64,000 nucleotides of DNA. Origin: CAWKCE01 sp032127035. Lineage in GTDB: Bacteria > Actinomycetota > Actinomycetes > JAHEKZ01. A model generated the notes under the pieces. That model did not search any database and had not been told where the DNA came from. It saw nothing but the letters and a program-made list of their open reading frames with translations. Both the position numbers and the translations under genes were made by a program. The DNA lies in the NCBI GenBank assembly GCA_963848085.1, contig CAWKCE010000004.1:248001-312000 (forward strand), read 5' to 3'. This document shows positions 25,588-34,953 of this stretch, piece after piece; position 1 is the stretch's first letter; each line of letters opens with the position of its first letter.

Positions 25588-26220
25588 CTACTTGAGCGGG
25601 TCGATCTGTCCGCGGCGAGCCTGCTTGGTCCAGCCGCGCTCCACCTGCACGGCCGGCAGCCGACGCTTGCGAGACTGCAACGAGCGACCGAACGCGTACG
25701 GGAGCGCGCCCTTGCGGTGGGCCTGCTCCGGCACCTTGTCCTTCAGCACCTTGCTCAGGCCAGTCAGGGACCAGGCGGTGTCGGCCATGAGGACGACGTA
25801 GAAGCCGATCAACAGAACCGACGACCAGGCCTGCACCTGCGGCACCGGCAGCACGATCATGATGATCGCCGCGATGACAGCGGGCCAGAAGTAGTCGCCG
25901 ACGCCGCGCCGCCCGTCGACCCAGTTGCGGGCGATGTGCCGGGCCGGTCCGCGATCCCGCACCGGGTAGCGGCGCTCGTCGCCCTCGCGAAGCGCGACCA
26001 TGAGCTCGGCGCGCTCCTTGGCCTTCTCCTCGCGCATCCGAGCCCGGGACTCCTTGCGCCCCTGGGGTGGCTTCGCCCGACGAGCCGCCTCGGCGTCTCG
26101 ACGCTTCGGGGTCGGCCGACCCTTGGCCTGCTGCGCTACGGGCACGTCGCGGTCGTCTGCGTGGTCAGCGCTGTCCGCATCGGGCGTGGCGTCGTCGGAC
26201 GACCGGCGGAAGAGAGGCAC
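25588..26220 (-). CDS. DUF3043 membrane protein
   Basis: 210 aa. Actinobacterial DUF3043 family, function unknown. The N-terminal 100 residues are highly charged (RRAKPPQGRKESRARMREEKAKERAEL) and probably cytoplasmic. The conserved VRDRGPARHIARNWVDGRRGVGDYFWP precedes two TM helices (VIAAIIMIVLPVPQVQAW; VLLIGFYVVLMADTAW) and a basic tail. The GTG start at 26220 is 6 bp after TAGCCT, again a leaderless layout. Divergent from the MBL-Rieske gene. Confidence 0.88.
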   Translation of the reverse strand: MPLFRRSSDDATPDADSADHADDRDVPVAQQAKGRPTPKRRDAEAARRAKPPQGRKESRARMREEKAKERAELMVALREGDERRYPVRDRGPARHIARNWVDGRRGVGDYFWPAVIAAIIMIVLPVPQVQAWSSVLLIGFYVVLMADTAWSLTGLSKVLKDKVPEQAHRKGALPYAFGRSLQSRKRRLPAVQVERGWTKQARRGQIDPLK

Positions 26221-26226
26221 CGAGCC

Positions 26227-26264
26227 AGGCTATCCCGTGGCTCCGGCCCCACGGGTCCTAGGCT
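26227..26264. promoter_or_regulatory. Divergent promoter pair for DUF3043 and the MBL-Rieske gene
   Basis: On minus, TAGCCT (26232-26227) lies 6 bp before the DUF3043 GTG. On plus, TAGGCT (26259-26264) gives an expected start near 26271 and a leader of about 35 nt for the gene at 26306. The two -10 elements are only 26 bp apart, so the transcribing polymerases may compete. Confidence 0.5.
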
Positions 26265-26305
26265 GGCAGGACCGACCACACCCAGCGGATCGAGCCAGCC
26301 TCCTC

Positions 26306-27901
26306 ATGCAGATCACGACCATCGGTCATGCCGGACTCCACATCCAGACCGCGCACGGGGCCATCCTGTGCGACCCCTGGTTCAACCCGGCCTACTTCTG
26401 CTCGTGGTACCCGTTCCCGGCCAACGACGGGCTGGACATGGCAGCGTTGGGACGGTCCGAGTACCTCTACGTGTCGCACCTTCACCTCGACCACCACGAC
26501 CCGGAGTGGCTTGTCAGGTGGATGGACAAGGACGCCACCGTCCTGTTGCCCGACTACGGCGTCACCGACCTGCGAGATGCGCTCGCCTCGATCGGCTTCC
26601 ACCGGTTCCTGCAGACGCGGGACGCGGAGCCGTTCGAGCACGACGGACTAACGCTCATGATCGCGGCGATGACGGCGCCCAACGACGGGCCGCTCGGCGA
26701 CTCCTGCCTGGCCGTCGATGACGGCACGGCGGCCATCTTGAACCAGAACGACGGCCGCCCGACCGACCTCGAGCCGCTGGTCCAGTTCGGCGCCTACGAC
26801 GCGCACTTCCTGCAGTACTCAGGTGCCATCTGGTACCCGATGGTCTACGACCTCGCCGACCACGTGAAGGTGGGGCTTGGGCAGCGCAAGCGCGTGAACG
26901 GGATGGACCGTGCCCGCCGCTTCGCCGAGGCGATCGGGTCCCGCTGGGTAGTCCCCAACTCCGGTCCTCCGGCGTTCCTGGACGACGAGCTGTTCGAGAT
27001 CAACGACTTCGGGCAGCCGGGAAACGTCTTCCCCGACCAGCTGGCATTCCTCGAGTACCTGGAGTCGATGGGCGTGAACAACGGGGTGTTCATGTCCACG
27101 GGCTCGACGATCGACGTGGACCGGACGGCGGACCTGCCGGTGGTCCGCCATCCCGGGCCGCCGGACGGTGACGACGCCGCCGAGGCCGCGCGCTACCCGT
27201 TCACCCATAAGCGCGACTACCTCACCGACTACGCGCGGCGGACCCGCGAGGACCGTGAGCGCCGGAAGGCGCAGTGGTCACGGGGGCAGGAGCCGTTGCT
27301 GCCGGTGATCAAACAGTGGTGGGAGCCGCTCATGGAGCTGATGCCCACGCTCTGCGGCCGGCTGGGCGACCGGATTCTTCTCGCCACCGAGCGCGAGGAG
27401 ATCCTGGTGGACTTCGTCGACCAGGTGGTCGTGCCGTACGAGGGGCAGGACTACCGCTACCGGATCGCCGCCGACGATGCGCTCATTCGCACCTGTGTGG
27501 ACCGTCGGCTCGCTGACTGGGTGAACGAGCTGTTCCTGTCGTGTCGGTTCCGGGCCAGCCGGACCGGCCCGTACAACGAGCACGTCTACACCTGGTTCAA
27601 GTCGCTGTCGGAGACGCACGCCCGGTACGTCGAGGACTGGTTGTCCAGCGACCGTGAGTCGAAGGAGATGTGGCGGTTCGGTGACCACCTCGTCCAGCGG
27701 CACTGCCCCCACCTCGGGGCCGACCTCGCCCGCTTCGGCGACGTCGAGGACGGCGTGCTGACGTGTGGCCTCCACGGCTGGCAGTTCGACCTGGAGACCG
27801 GCACCTGCCTGACATCCGACGACGCCCACCTGCAGACCAAGCACATCGACCACCGGGACGCCGAGGACATCCGCACCGCTTCGGTTCCCGGCAGCGCCTG
27901 A
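26306..27901 (+). CDS. Metallo-beta-lactamase-fold hydrolase fused to a Rieske [2Fe-2S] domain
   Basis: About 531 aa. The N-terminal MBL domain (about 1-260) begins MQITTIGHAGLHIQTAHGAI and has the metal motif SHLHLDHHDPEW (HxHxDH). A helical middle region follows (about 290-455). The C-terminus is a Rieske domain with CPH, 17 residues, then CGLH, i.e. CxH...CxxH ligands, ending DLETGTCL. The combination recalls bacterial relatives of CMP-Neu5Ac hydroxylase, which pair a Rieske centre with an MBL fold, but there the Rieske part is usually N-terminal. The substrate is unknown. The next gene starts within 3 bp, so the two are co-transcribed. Confidence 0.85.
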   Translation: MQITTIGHAGLHIQTAHGAILCDPWFNPAYFCSWYPFPANDGLDMAALGRSEYLYVSHLHLDHHDPEWLVRWMDKDATVLLPDYGVTDLRDALASIGFHRFLQTRDAEPFEHDGLTLMIAAMTAPNDGPLGDSCLAVDDGTAAILNQNDGRPTDLEPLVQFGAYDAHFLQYSGAIWYPMVYDLADHVKVGLGQRKRVNGMDRARRFAEAIGSRWVVPNSGPPAFLDDELFEINDFGQPGNVFPDQLAFLEYLESMGVNNGVFMSTGSTIDVDRTADLPVVRHPGPPDGDDAAEAARYPFTHKRDYLTDYARRTREDRERRKAQWSRGQEPLLPVIKQWWEPLMELMPTLCGRLGDRILLATEREEILVDFVDQVVVPYEGQDYRYRIAADDALIRTCVDRRLADWVNELFLSCRFRASRTGPYNEHVYTWFKSLSETHARYVEDWLSSDRESKEMWRFGDHLVQRHCPHLGADLARFGDVEDGVLTCGLHGWQFDLETGTCLTSDDAHLQTKHIDHRDAEDIRTASVPGSA

Positions 27902-27903
27902 GC

Positions 27904-28938
27904 GTGCGCGTCGTCGTCGCTCCCGACAAGTTCAGCGGGACGCTGACCGCGGCGGAGGCGGCGAGCGCCATTCGGTCCGGCTGGCTGCGGGCGGCGCCCG
28001 ACGACACGGTGGATCTGGTGCCCCTGGCGGACGGAGGGGCGGGTTTCGTCGACGTTCTCGCCGCGGCCCTGCCGGGGACGATGACGACGGTCGCCACGAC
28101 CGGGCCGTGGGGAGACCCGGTGGTCGCCGAGATCCTCCGCGTCGAGGGGGGAACGGCTTACGTCGAGTCGGCGCAGTGCTGCGGAGCTGCTGGTCACCCG
28201 CTGCGGCCGTGGGAGGCATCCACAGCCGGGCTGGCCACCGTCATCGACGCGGCCGTGGCGGCGGGAGCCCGCCGCATCGTCGTCGGCGTCGGCGGCACGT
28301 CGACCACGGACGGGGGTAGGGGTTGCGTAGAGGCGTTGGGCGCCGTGCCGCCGCAGGTCCAGCTGGTGGCCGCCACGGACGTGGCAAGCCCGCTCCTGGG
28401 TCCGGCCGGAGCGGCGCGCGGGTTTGGTCCCCAGAAAGGGGCCGACGACGCGATGGTCGAGCGGATGGAGGAGCGGCTGCGGATCTGGGCAGCGGACTCG
28501 GCGGGGGACCCCGAGGCTCCCGGCGCCGGAGCGGGTGGTGGCCTGGGCTTCGGCCTGAGCCTGCTGGGCGCGGCCCGGGTGTCGGGCGCGGGGCTTGTCG
28601 CCGACATCGTGGGCCTGTCGGACCGGATCGCCGAGGCGGACGTCGTGGTCACCGGAGAGGGGAGTGTCGACTGGTCGTCGCTGCGCGGCAAGGTGGTTGC
28701 CGAGGTGGCCCGGAGGGCGGTGGAGCACGGCCGCCCGTGCATCGTGCTGGCCGGCCAGGCCTCGGTCGGATCCCGGGAGGCCGCCGCGGCGGGCATCGAC
28801 GAGGTCCACTCGGTCGCCGGAGGCGCCGGTTCGGCCGCGGCGTCCCTGGCCGATCCCGTCGGTCACCTGTCCCGACTCGCCGAGCGCGTGGCGCGGCAGT
28901 GGTCGCGAGGCCCTGCCGCCGGTGGTGTGCGACCATGA
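27904..28938 (+). CDS. Glycerate kinase
   Basis: About 344 aa. Phosphorylates glycerate (GarK/GlxK family). The opening RVVVAPDKFSGTLTAAEAASAI and the loops VPLADGGAGFVDVL, VVGVGGTSTTDGGRG and GAGAGGGLGFGLSLLGA are diagnostic; VVTGEGSVDWSSLRGKV is the nucleotide-binding end. The GTG start lies 2 bp after the MBL-Rieske stop. M. tuberculosis has the same gene next to erpA. Confidence 0.9.
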   Translation: MRVVVAPDKFSGTLTAAEAASAIRSGWLRAAPDDTVDLVPLADGGAGFVDVLAAALPGTMTTVATTGPWGDPVVAEILRVEGGTAYVESAQCCGAAGHPLRPWEASTAGLATVIDAAVAAGARRIVVGVGGTSTTDGGRGCVEALGAVPPQVQLVAATDVASPLLGPAGAARGFGPQKGADDAMVERMEERLRIWAADSAGDPEAPGAGAGGGLGFGLSLLGAARVSGAGLVADIVGLSDRIAEADVVVTGEGSVDWSSLRGKVVAEVARRAVEHGRPCIVLAGQASVGSREAAAAGIDEVHSVAGGAGSAAASLADPVGHLSRLAERVARQWSRGPAAGGVRP

Positions 28939-29020
28939 ACCCAGCCTGGGAATGACCCCCCCGGTTCCGCACGTTGCACCACAGACGGTGGACCGAACCG
29001 ACCAACAGGAGTCAGTGCGC

Positions 29021-29368
29021 ATGACCGTGGAGAACCAGACCGCGACCGGCGTTGTCCTCACCGACACTGCGGCGACCAAGGTCCAGCACCTGCTGGAGCA
29101 GGAGGGACAGACCGAGCTGGCGCTGCGCGTTGCGGTTCAGCCGGGCGGCTGCTCCGGGCTGCGCTACCAGCTGTTCTTCGACGACCGCTCGCTCGACGGC
29201 GACGCCGTGCACGAGTACGAGGGCTTCAAGGTTGTCGTCGACCGGATGAGCGTCCCCTACCTCGGCGGCGCCACGATCGACTTCGTCGACACCATCGAGA
29301 AGCAGGGCTTCACCATCGACAACCCCAACGCCACCGGATCCTGCGCCTGCGGAGACTCCTTCAGCTGA
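29021..29368 (+). CDS. erpA: Iron-sulfur cluster insertion protein
   Basis: 115 aa A-type carrier that delivers Fe-S clusters to apo-proteins. The three conserved cysteines are visible in QPGGCSGLRYQLFFD (about 43) and GSCACGDSF at the C-terminus. Start is ATG 29021 with AGGAG. Likely clients encoded in the window are LipA and possibly the Rieske proteins, though no client is shown by sequence. Between glycerate kinase and the PfkB kinase as in mycobacteria. Confidence 0.93.
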   Translation: MTVENQTATGVVLTDTAATKVQHLLEQEGQTELALRVAVQPGGCSGLRYQLFFDDRSLDGDAVHEYEGFKVVVDRMSVPYLGGATIDFVDTIEKQGFTIDNPNATGSCACGDSFS

Positions 29369-29409
29369 TCCCGCTCGGCAGTTCCCGACCTCCGGCCGCC
29401 GGAGCGGTC

Positions 29410-29415
29410 TAGGGT
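29410..29415 (+). promoter_or_regulatory. -10 element of the adenosine kinase-like gene (leaderless)
   Basis: TAGGGT followed by 7 bp and the GTG at 29423; no ribosome binding site. Confidence 0.5.
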
Positions 29416-29422
29416 CTCCATC

Positions 29423-30406
29423 GTGCGCATCGCTGTCACCGGCTCCATCGCCACGGACCACCTGATGACTTTCCCGGGTCGCTTCACCGACTCGTTGGTC
29501 GCGGACAAGCTCGACAAGGTCTCGCTGTCCTTCCTGGTCAACCACCTCGAGATCCGTCGGGGCGGGGTGGCCGCCAACATCGCCTTCGGAATGGGGTGCC
29601 TGGGCCTGCGCCCGGTGCTCGTCGGAGCGGTGGGCGCCGACTTTGCGGACTACCGGTCCTGGCTGGAGCGGCACGGCGTGGACACCGCGTCGGTGCATGT
29701 CTCCGACGTCCACCACACCGCCCGGTTCATCTGTACGACGGACGAGGACCAGAACCAGATCGCGTCCTTCTACCCGGGGGCGATGACTGAGGCCAGGACG
29801 ATCGAGCTGGGCCCGATTGCGGCCCGGATCGGGCGGCTCGACCTGGTCGTCATCGGCCCGGACGACCCGGACGCGATGGTCCGGCACACCCAGGAGTGCC
29901 GGCAGCGGCAGATCCCCTTCGCCGCCGACCCCTCCCAGCAGCTGGCCCGCATGTCGGGGGAGGAGATCAGGTCGCTCGTCGACGGTGCCAGCGTGCTGTT
30001 CACGAACGAGTACGAGGCCGCCCTCACCGAGCAGAAGACGGGCTGGAGCGGCGACGAGGTTCTGTCACGGGTCCAGACGCGCGTCACGACGCTGGGCGCC
30101 CGCGGGGCACTGGTGGAGCAGAAGGGGTGCGACCCCATCGAGGTAGGTGTTCCCGAAGAGCTTCGAAAGGCCGACCCCACCGGCATCGGGGACGGGTTCC
30201 GGGCCGGTTTCCTCACCGGGCTGGCCTGGGGGCTCGACTGGCGTCGCAGCGCCGAGGTCGGATGCCTGCTGGCCACCTACGTGCTGGAGACGGTCGGGAC
30301 CCAGGAGTACCGGTTCACCGGCGAGGAGTTCGGGCGCCGGTTCGCCGCCGCCTACGGGGCAGCCGCCGCCGCCGACCTGCCGGACTCTCTCGCACCCGGG
30401 ACCTGA
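29423..30406 (+). CDS. adoK: PfkB-family kinase, probably adenosine kinase (AdoK/CbhK type)
   Basis: 327 aa. Ribokinase-fold sugar/nucleoside kinase. It begins RIAVTGSIATDHLM, has RRGGVAANIAFGMGCLG (substrate-side GG motif) and the C-terminal PfkB signature ADPTGIGDGFRAGFLTGL, whose Asp is the catalytic base. The sequence and position (next to erpA and glycerate kinase) match M. tuberculosis Rv2202c, shown to be an adenosine kinase despite its carbohydrate-kinase look. Substrate here remains inferred. Confidence 0.85.
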   Translation: MRIAVTGSIATDHLMTFPGRFTDSLVADKLDKVSLSFLVNHLEIRRGGVAANIAFGMGCLGLRPVLVGAVGADFADYRSWLERHGVDTASVHVSDVHHTARFICTTDEDQNQIASFYPGAMTEARTIELGPIAARIGRLDLVVIGPDDPDAMVRHTQECRQRQIPFAADPSQQLARMSGEEIRSLVDGASVLFTNEYEAALTEQKTGWSGDEVLSRVQTRVTTLGARGALVEQKGCDPIEVGVPEELRKADPTGIGDGFRAGFLTGLAWGLDWRRSAEVGCLLATYVLETVGTQEYRFTGEEFGRRFAAAYGAAAAADLPDSLAPGT

Positions 30407-30413
30407 CGCACGG

Positions 30414-31145
30414 GTGGGCTCCTGGCCGGTAGATCCGCCACCCACGCGGTGGCACCTTCCTCACGTGGGTTCGCTGGGTGAGGAGTACGCCGGCGAGGAC
30501 CTGGTGTCTCTCGGAGCTGACCTGGCCCCCGGCACGGTCGTGTGGGCCTACCGGCAGGGGTTGTTCCCCATGCACGTCGTGCCGGCTCCGGGTGTCCCGC
30601 AGCAGCTGGGCTGGTGGTCTCCCGACCCACGCGGCATCCTCCCGCTCGACGGCTTCGTGGTCAGCCGGTCGCTGCGGCGGTCGATCAGGCACTACGACGT
30701 GACCGTGGACACCGCGTTCGAGGAGGTGGTGGCCGGGTGCGCCCACCGAGCTCGCCCCGGGGCATGGATCACCGACGAGATCCGCGCAGCGTACGCCGAG
30801 CTGCACCAGATGGGCTGGTCCCACAGTGTGGAGACCCGTGACCCCGAGGGACGCCTTGTCGGAGGTCTCTACGGTGTGTGCATCGGCGGGCTGTTCGCCG
30901 GCGAGTCGATGTTCCATCGGGCTCCGGACGCGTCGAAGGTCGCGCTTGCGCACCTCGTGGCGGGCCTGGCGGCCGACGGTGCGTCACGACTGCTGGACGT
31001 GCAGTGGCTGACGCCGCACCTGGAGCGTCTCGGTGCCGTCGAAGTCCCGCGGGCCGAGTACGCGCTCCGGCTGGCGACCGCCCTGGGACTGCCCCCGCCA
31101 CCGATGTTCTCCAGCCGGCCCTCACCGGCGTCGGACGGCGGTTGA
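30414..31145 (+). CDS. aat: Leucyl/phenylalanyl-tRNA-protein transferase
   Basis: About 243 aa. Adds Leu or Phe from aminoacyl-tRNA to N-terminal Arg/Lys of proteins in the N-degron pathway. Characteristic segments are SLGADLAPGTVVWAYRQGLFPM, GWWSPDPRGILPL, AWITDEIRAAYAELHQMGWSHSVE and GGLYGVCIGGLFAGESMFHR, with DVQWLTPHLERLGA near the end. The start is set at GTG 30414, 7 bp after the kinase stop; a longer N-terminus would overlap that gene. This position is held by asnB in M. tuberculosis. Confidence 0.92.
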   Translation: MGSWPVDPPPTRWHLPHVGSLGEEYAGEDLVSLGADLAPGTVVWAYRQGLFPMHVVPAPGVPQQLGWWSPDPRGILPLDGFVVSRSLRRSIRHYDVTVDTAFEEVVAGCAHRARPGAWITDEIRAAYAELHQMGWSHSVETRDPEGRLVGGLYGVCIGGLFAGESMFHRAPDASKVALAHLVAGLAADGASRLLDVQWLTPHLERLGAVEVPRAEYALRLATALGLPPPPMFSSRPSPASDGG

Positions 31146-31223
31146 GGAGGTGCCGGCGACCCCCCGGCTAGAGCGCCTTGCGTAGGGGGTCGATGGCCCC
31201 TGCCCGGTCCGGCGTGATCCAGC

Positions 31224-31229
31224 TACGTT
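31224..31229 (+). promoter_or_regulatory. -10 element of the SH3 lipoprotein gene (leaderless)
   Basis: TACGTT, then 6 bp, then the GTG at 31236. Confidence 0.5.
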
Positions 31230-31235
31230 CGCAGT

Positions 31236-31988
31236 GTGACCCGTCGAAGGCTCGGAGCCATAGTCGTCGCTGTGGCGCTCCTCGTTGCTGCGTGCGGAGG
31301 CGGCGGAGATGACGTGGGCAACGCCGCCACCAGCACCAGTTCGACATCGTCATCGACGACCGGTCAGACCGAGACGCCGGCCGCATCGACCCCGACACCA
31401 TCGGCCGCGCTTCCGGGCGTACCCAGTGATTTCGGCCCACCGGCCGGGGGCACCGTTGCGGTCGTCGGCGTCGCATTCGACGACGAGCTGCAGGTGCGCG
31501 CGGGTCCCGGCGCGTCGAGCCCGACCGTCGCCACGCTCGGGCCCACCGCCACGGCTCGGGCAACCGGGAACAACCGGATTCTCAGCAACCAATCGCTGTG
31601 GTTCGAGGTGGAGACGAACGGGGTGACCGGGTGGGGCGGAGCGGCGTTCCTGCTCGGACTCGGCTCCACCGACGACATCACTGCGCGAGTCATCTCGATG
31701 CTGGGTTCTCGGCCTAGCGCGTCGAACATGACCGCACTGGGGAGGATCGTCGCCAAGTCGCAGGCATCACGCGACGTGCCGTCAAAGATCATCATGGTCG
31801 TGGCACCGACGGTGGGCGCTCTCGGCGAAGTCACCTACGACGTGCTCGGCCTGGCCGACGACTCAATCGGCGGACTGCGACTTCACGTGTTCGGGCAGCC
31901 GACGGCCGGCGGATTCAGGCTGAAGAGCGTGGAAGCCACCTCGCTGTGTCGCCGGGGGTTCGGACCACCAGGCGAGCTCTGCCCCTGA
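31236..31988 (+). CDS. Lipoprotein with a bacterial SH3-like domain
   Basis: 250 aa. The signal ends in a lipobox (LLVAAC, Cys about 19), followed by a Ser/Thr linker. An SH3b-like stretch (about 80-150) holds ELQVRAGPGASSPTVATLGP, the typical VRxGPGxxxxVV pattern, and SLWFEVETNGVTGWGGAAFL. The C-terminal half reads IIMVVAPTVGALGEVTYDVLGLADDSIGGLRLHVFG, a separate domain I do not recognise. Probably binds peptidoglycan or protein ligands outside the membrane. Confidence 0.8.
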   Translation: MTRRRLGAIVVAVALLVAACGGGGDDVGNAATSTSSTSSSTTGQTETPAASTPTPSAALPGVPSDFGPPAGGTVAVVGVAFDDELQVRAGPGASSPTVATLGPTATARATGNNRILSNQSLWFEVETNGVTGWGGAAFLLGLGSTDDITARVISMLGSRPSASNMTALGRIVAKSQASRDVPSKIIMVVAPTVGALGEVTYDVLGLADDSIGGLRLHVFGQPTAGGFRLKSVEATSLCRRGFGPPGELCP

Positions 31989-32365
31989 GCGCCCACGGAC
32001 ATCCGGCGCAGCCGGTTCGCCATCAGCTTCGACCTCCGGGTCTCGACGTCCGTTTGCAGATCCTGACCGTGCCGACCCAGGAGGCGCCGACGTCTGATGG
32101 CGTGACGGTGAAGGTCCGGATCGCGCCCAGGTCACCGTGAGCCATCCGGCCGCCTTCGTGCCGGCCACGCGGGACACAGTCAGCGCAGATCGAGGTGGCA
32201 GAACGGGGTGGCGGGGGAGGGGCCCGCGACACCCCGCCCCGAGCGCCCCCTCCGCCTGACCCAGGCGGGCGTGCTGCGCTACGGTGGCCCGGTCAGTCCT
32301 CGGACCACGGTCCCGTGGAGCGCCTCCGGTTGCCTCTGCGGGCCGCCTGTTGGGAAAGGCGTCAC
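31989..32365. other. 377-bp gap upstream of ctaC
   Basis: Holds a short reading-frame remnant resembling an SPFH/band-7 protein (32042-32140), then a G/C-rich stretch with several self-complementary GGGG/CCCC blocks (about 32205-32270), and a TACGGT -10-like element at 32280-32285 that probably starts the ctaC transcript with a leader of about 75 nt. No intact gene seen. Confidence 0.6.
32042..32140 (+). pseudogene. Possible remnant of an SPFH/band-7 (stomatin-like) gene
   Basis: The translation contains DVRLQILTVPTQEAPTSDG followed by VTVKV. It lines up with the typical SPFH stretch DLRVRTLDVPTQEVITRDG plus VTVKV found after the first strand of stomatin-like proteins. Nothing recognisable flanks it on either side: no N-terminal TM helix and an early stop. 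A chance match is possible, since only about 25 residues are involved. Confidence 0.35.
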
Positions 32366-33208
32366 GTGATCTCGTCGCACTCCACCGGTCGCCGGCCTCA
32401 CCGGCTTGCGGCAGCTGGCTTGGTCGGCGTCGTACTGGTCGTGGTGACCGGGTGCTCCACCCAGGACATCCCCGCCCAGCTCGGCATCCCGGACCCCGTC
32501 ACCGACAGCGGCCGGACCATTTGGTCGCTGTGGCAGGGCACGTGGGTAGCGCTGTGGATCGTCGGCGCGTTCACGTGGGCTCTGATGCTGGGCGCGGCTG
32601 TGGTGTACCGGCGCCGCCGCGCGGACGAGATCCCGACCCAGACCCGCTACAACATCCCCATCGAGGTGCTGTACACGATCACGCCCCTGATCGTGATCGC
32701 GGTCCTCACCTTCTTCACCTGGCGTGACGAGGCGGCGATCACGCGGGTCTCCGACGACCAGGACCTCACGGTCAACGTGGTCGGTTACCAGTGGAACTGG
32801 GGCTTCAACTACGTCGACGACCAGGTGTATGACGCCGGGACGCCCACGGACCTCGCAACGCTCTACCTGCCGGTGAACGAGAAGGTCCTGTTCGAGCTGA
32901 CCTCGCCGGACGTCATCCACTCCTTCTGGGTTCCGTCGTTCCTGTTCAAGATGGACGTCGTCCCGGGCCGGACCAACCGGTTCGAGGTCACGCCGGACAC
33001 AGAGGGCACGTTCGTCGGGCGGTGCGCCGAGATGTGCGGGACGTACCACTCGCAGATGCTGTTCTACGTGAAGGTTGTCCCGCGCGCTGAGTACGACGCC
33101 CACATGGCTGAGCTGACGGCGCTCGGACAGACTGGACAGCTCGACACCGGACGCACCAGCGACGAGGCCCAGAACCAGGGCAACACTCGATTGGGAGGCC
33201 AGCAGTGA
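32366..33208 (+). CDS. ctaC: Cytochrome c oxidase subunit II
   Basis: About 280 aa. Subunit II holds the CuA centre that takes electrons from QcrC haem in the bcc-aa3 supercomplex. A lipoprotein-type signal ([12 protein letters not shown]) is followed by two TM helices ([38 protein letters not shown]). The CuA ligands are in [11 protein letters not shown] (His) and [12 protein letters not shown] (two Cys, Glu carbonyl, His, Met). GTG 32366 has AAAGG upstream. It overlaps ctaD as GTGA. Confidence 0.96.
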   Translation: MISSHSTGRRPHRLAAAGLVGVVLVVVTGCSTQDIPAQLGIPDPVTDSGRTIWSLWQGTWVALWIVGAFTWALMLGAAVVYRRRRADEIPTQTRYNIPIEVLYTITPLIVIAVLTFFTWRDEAAITRVSDDQDLTVNVVGYQWNWGFNYVDDQVYDAGTPTDLATLYLPVNEKVLFELTSPDVIHSFWVPSFLFKMDVVPGRTNRFEVTPDTEGTFVGRCAEMCGTYHSQMLFYVKVVPRAEYDAHMAELTALGQTGQLDTGRTSDEAQNQGNTRLGGQQ

Positions 33209-34950
33209 CGATCCTGGACGAGCCTGTCACTGGCGCCGCTCCTGAGTCCCCCGCTCCCCGGCCCATGACCAAGGGCCAGATCGTGGTCAGCTGGCTGACC
33301 AGCACCGACCACAAGGTGATCGGGAACCTCTACTTCATCACGTCGTTCGGGTTCTTCCTCGTCGCGGGCGTGATGGCGCTGATCATCCGGGCCGAGCTGA
33401 CCGACCCAGGGATGCAGTTCGTGTCGCTGGAGCAGTACAACCAGCTGTTCACCATGCACGGCACGATCATGTTGTTCCTGTTCGCGACACCGCTGTTCTC
33501 CGGCTTCGCGAACGCGATCATGCCGCTGCAGATCGGCTCGCCGGACGTTGCCTTCCCACGACTGAACATGCTGGCCTACTGGCTGTTCCTGTTCGGCGGT
33601 CTGATCGTGACCGCCAGCCTGCTCACGCCTGGGGGCGCCGCCGCCTTCGGCTGGACGGCTTATGCCCCGCTGAACGACGCGGTCCGGTCACCGGGCGTGG
33701 GTGCCGACCTGTGGCTCGTCGGCCTCACCCTGGGTGGGCTCGGGACCATCCTCGGCGCCGTCAACTTCATCACCACGATCGTCGGCATGCGTGCGCCCGG
33801 CATGACCATGTTCCGGATGCCGTTGTTCAGCTGGAACATCCTGCTCACCTCGGTGCTCGTGCTCATGGCCTTCCCGCCGCTGGCGGCGGCGCTCATCGTG
33901 CTCGAGGTGGACCGGCAGTTCGGCTCCCTGGTCTTCGCGCCCGACGTCGGCGGGGCAATCCTCTGGCAGCACTTGTTCTGGTTCTTCGGACATCCGGAGG
34001 TCTACATCCTGGCGCTGCCGTTCTTCGGCATCATCAGCGAGATCCTCCCGGTGTTCAGCCGCAAGCCGATCTTCGGCTACAAGGGCCTGGTCTTCGCGAC
34101 GATCTCGATTGCTGCGCTGTCGGTTGCCGTCTGGGCGCACCACATGTTCGTCACCGGCGCGGTCCTGCTGCCGTTCTTCGCCTTCATGACGATGTTGATT
34201 GCGATCCCCACCGGCGTGAAGTTCTTCAACTGGATCGGGACGATGTGGGGCGGCTCCCTGACGTTTGAGACCCCCATGCTGTTCTCCATCGGCTTCCTGG
34301 TCACCTTCTTGTTCGGCGGCCTGACCGGCATCATCTTGGCGTCGCCCCCACTGGACTTCCACGTGTCCGACTCATACTTCGTGGTCGCCCACTTCCACTA
34401 CACCGTGTTCGGCACGGTCGTGTTCTTGATGTTCGCCGGCTTCTACTTCTGGTGGCCGAAGCTCACTGGGAAGCGGCTGGACGAGCGCCTCGGGCAGATC
34501 CACTTCTGGCTGCTGTTCATCGGCTTCCAAACAACGTTCCTCATCCAGCACTGGCTCGGTGTCAAGGGGATGCCTCGTCGCTACGGGGACTACTTCGCTG
34601 ACGACGGCTTCACCTTCATGAACCAAGTCTCCACGGTGGGAGCAGTGCTGCTGGCGGTGTCGACCGTTGTCTACCTCTACAACGTGTGGATCACCGCGAA
34701 GCGTGGAGTGCGCGTAGGCGTGGACGACCCGTGGGGCTGGGGCCGTTCCTTGGAGTGGGCGACGTCCTGCCCGCCACCGCGCCACAACTTCACGTCCATC
34801 CCGCGGATCCGCTCGGACTCGCCCGCGTTCGACCTGCACCATCCGGAGATCTCGGGCCTCGAGCAGGCGGGTGGGAACCTGTTGGCCGATCCGACCGCGG
34901 AGCTCGGGCAGACCATCGCCTCGGACGCGACGTCGGACAAGGAGGGCTGA
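33205..34950 (+). CDS. ctaD: Cytochrome c oxidase subunit I
   Basis: 581 aa, 12 TM segments. Contains haem a, haem a3 and CuB and pumps protons. Haem a ligands: the His in [19 protein letters not shown] and one of the two in [11 protein letters not shown]; the second His of that motif binds haem a3. CuB ligands: the His in FFGHPEVYI, cross-linked to the Tyr in that motif, and the HH pair in [10 protein letters not shown]. The GHPEVY Glu is the K/D-channel gate residue of A-type oxidases. The GTG start overlaps the ctaC stop. Confidence 0.97.
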   Translation: MTILDEPVTGAAPESPAPRPMTKGQIVVSWLTSTDHKVIGNLYFITSFGFFLVAGVMALIIRAELTDPGMQFVSLEQYNQLFTMHGTIMLFLFATPLFSGFANAIMPLQIGSPDVAFPRLNMLAYWLFLFGGLIVTASLLTPGGAAAFGWTAYAPLNDAVRSPGVGADLWLVGLTLGGLGTILGAVNFITTIVGMRAPGMTMFRMPLFSWNILLTSVLVLMAFPPLAAALIVLEVDRQFGSLVFAPDVGGAILWQHLFWFFGHPEVYILALPFFGIISEILPVFSRKPIFGYKGLVFATISIAALSVAVWAHHMFVTGAVLLPFFAFMTMLIAIPTGVKFFNWIGTMWGGSLTFETPMLFSIGFLVTFLFGGLTGIILASPPLDFHVSDSYFVVAHFHYTVFGTVVFLMFAGFYFWWPKLTGKRLDERLGQIHFWLLFIGFQTTFLIQHWLGVKGMPRRYGDYFADDGFTFMNQVSTVGAVLLAVSTVVYLYNVWITAKRGVRVGVDDPWGWGRSLEWATSCPPPRHNFTSIPRIRSDSPAFDLHHPEISGLEQAGGNLLADPTAELGQTIASDATSDKEG

Positions 34951-34953
34951 CCG

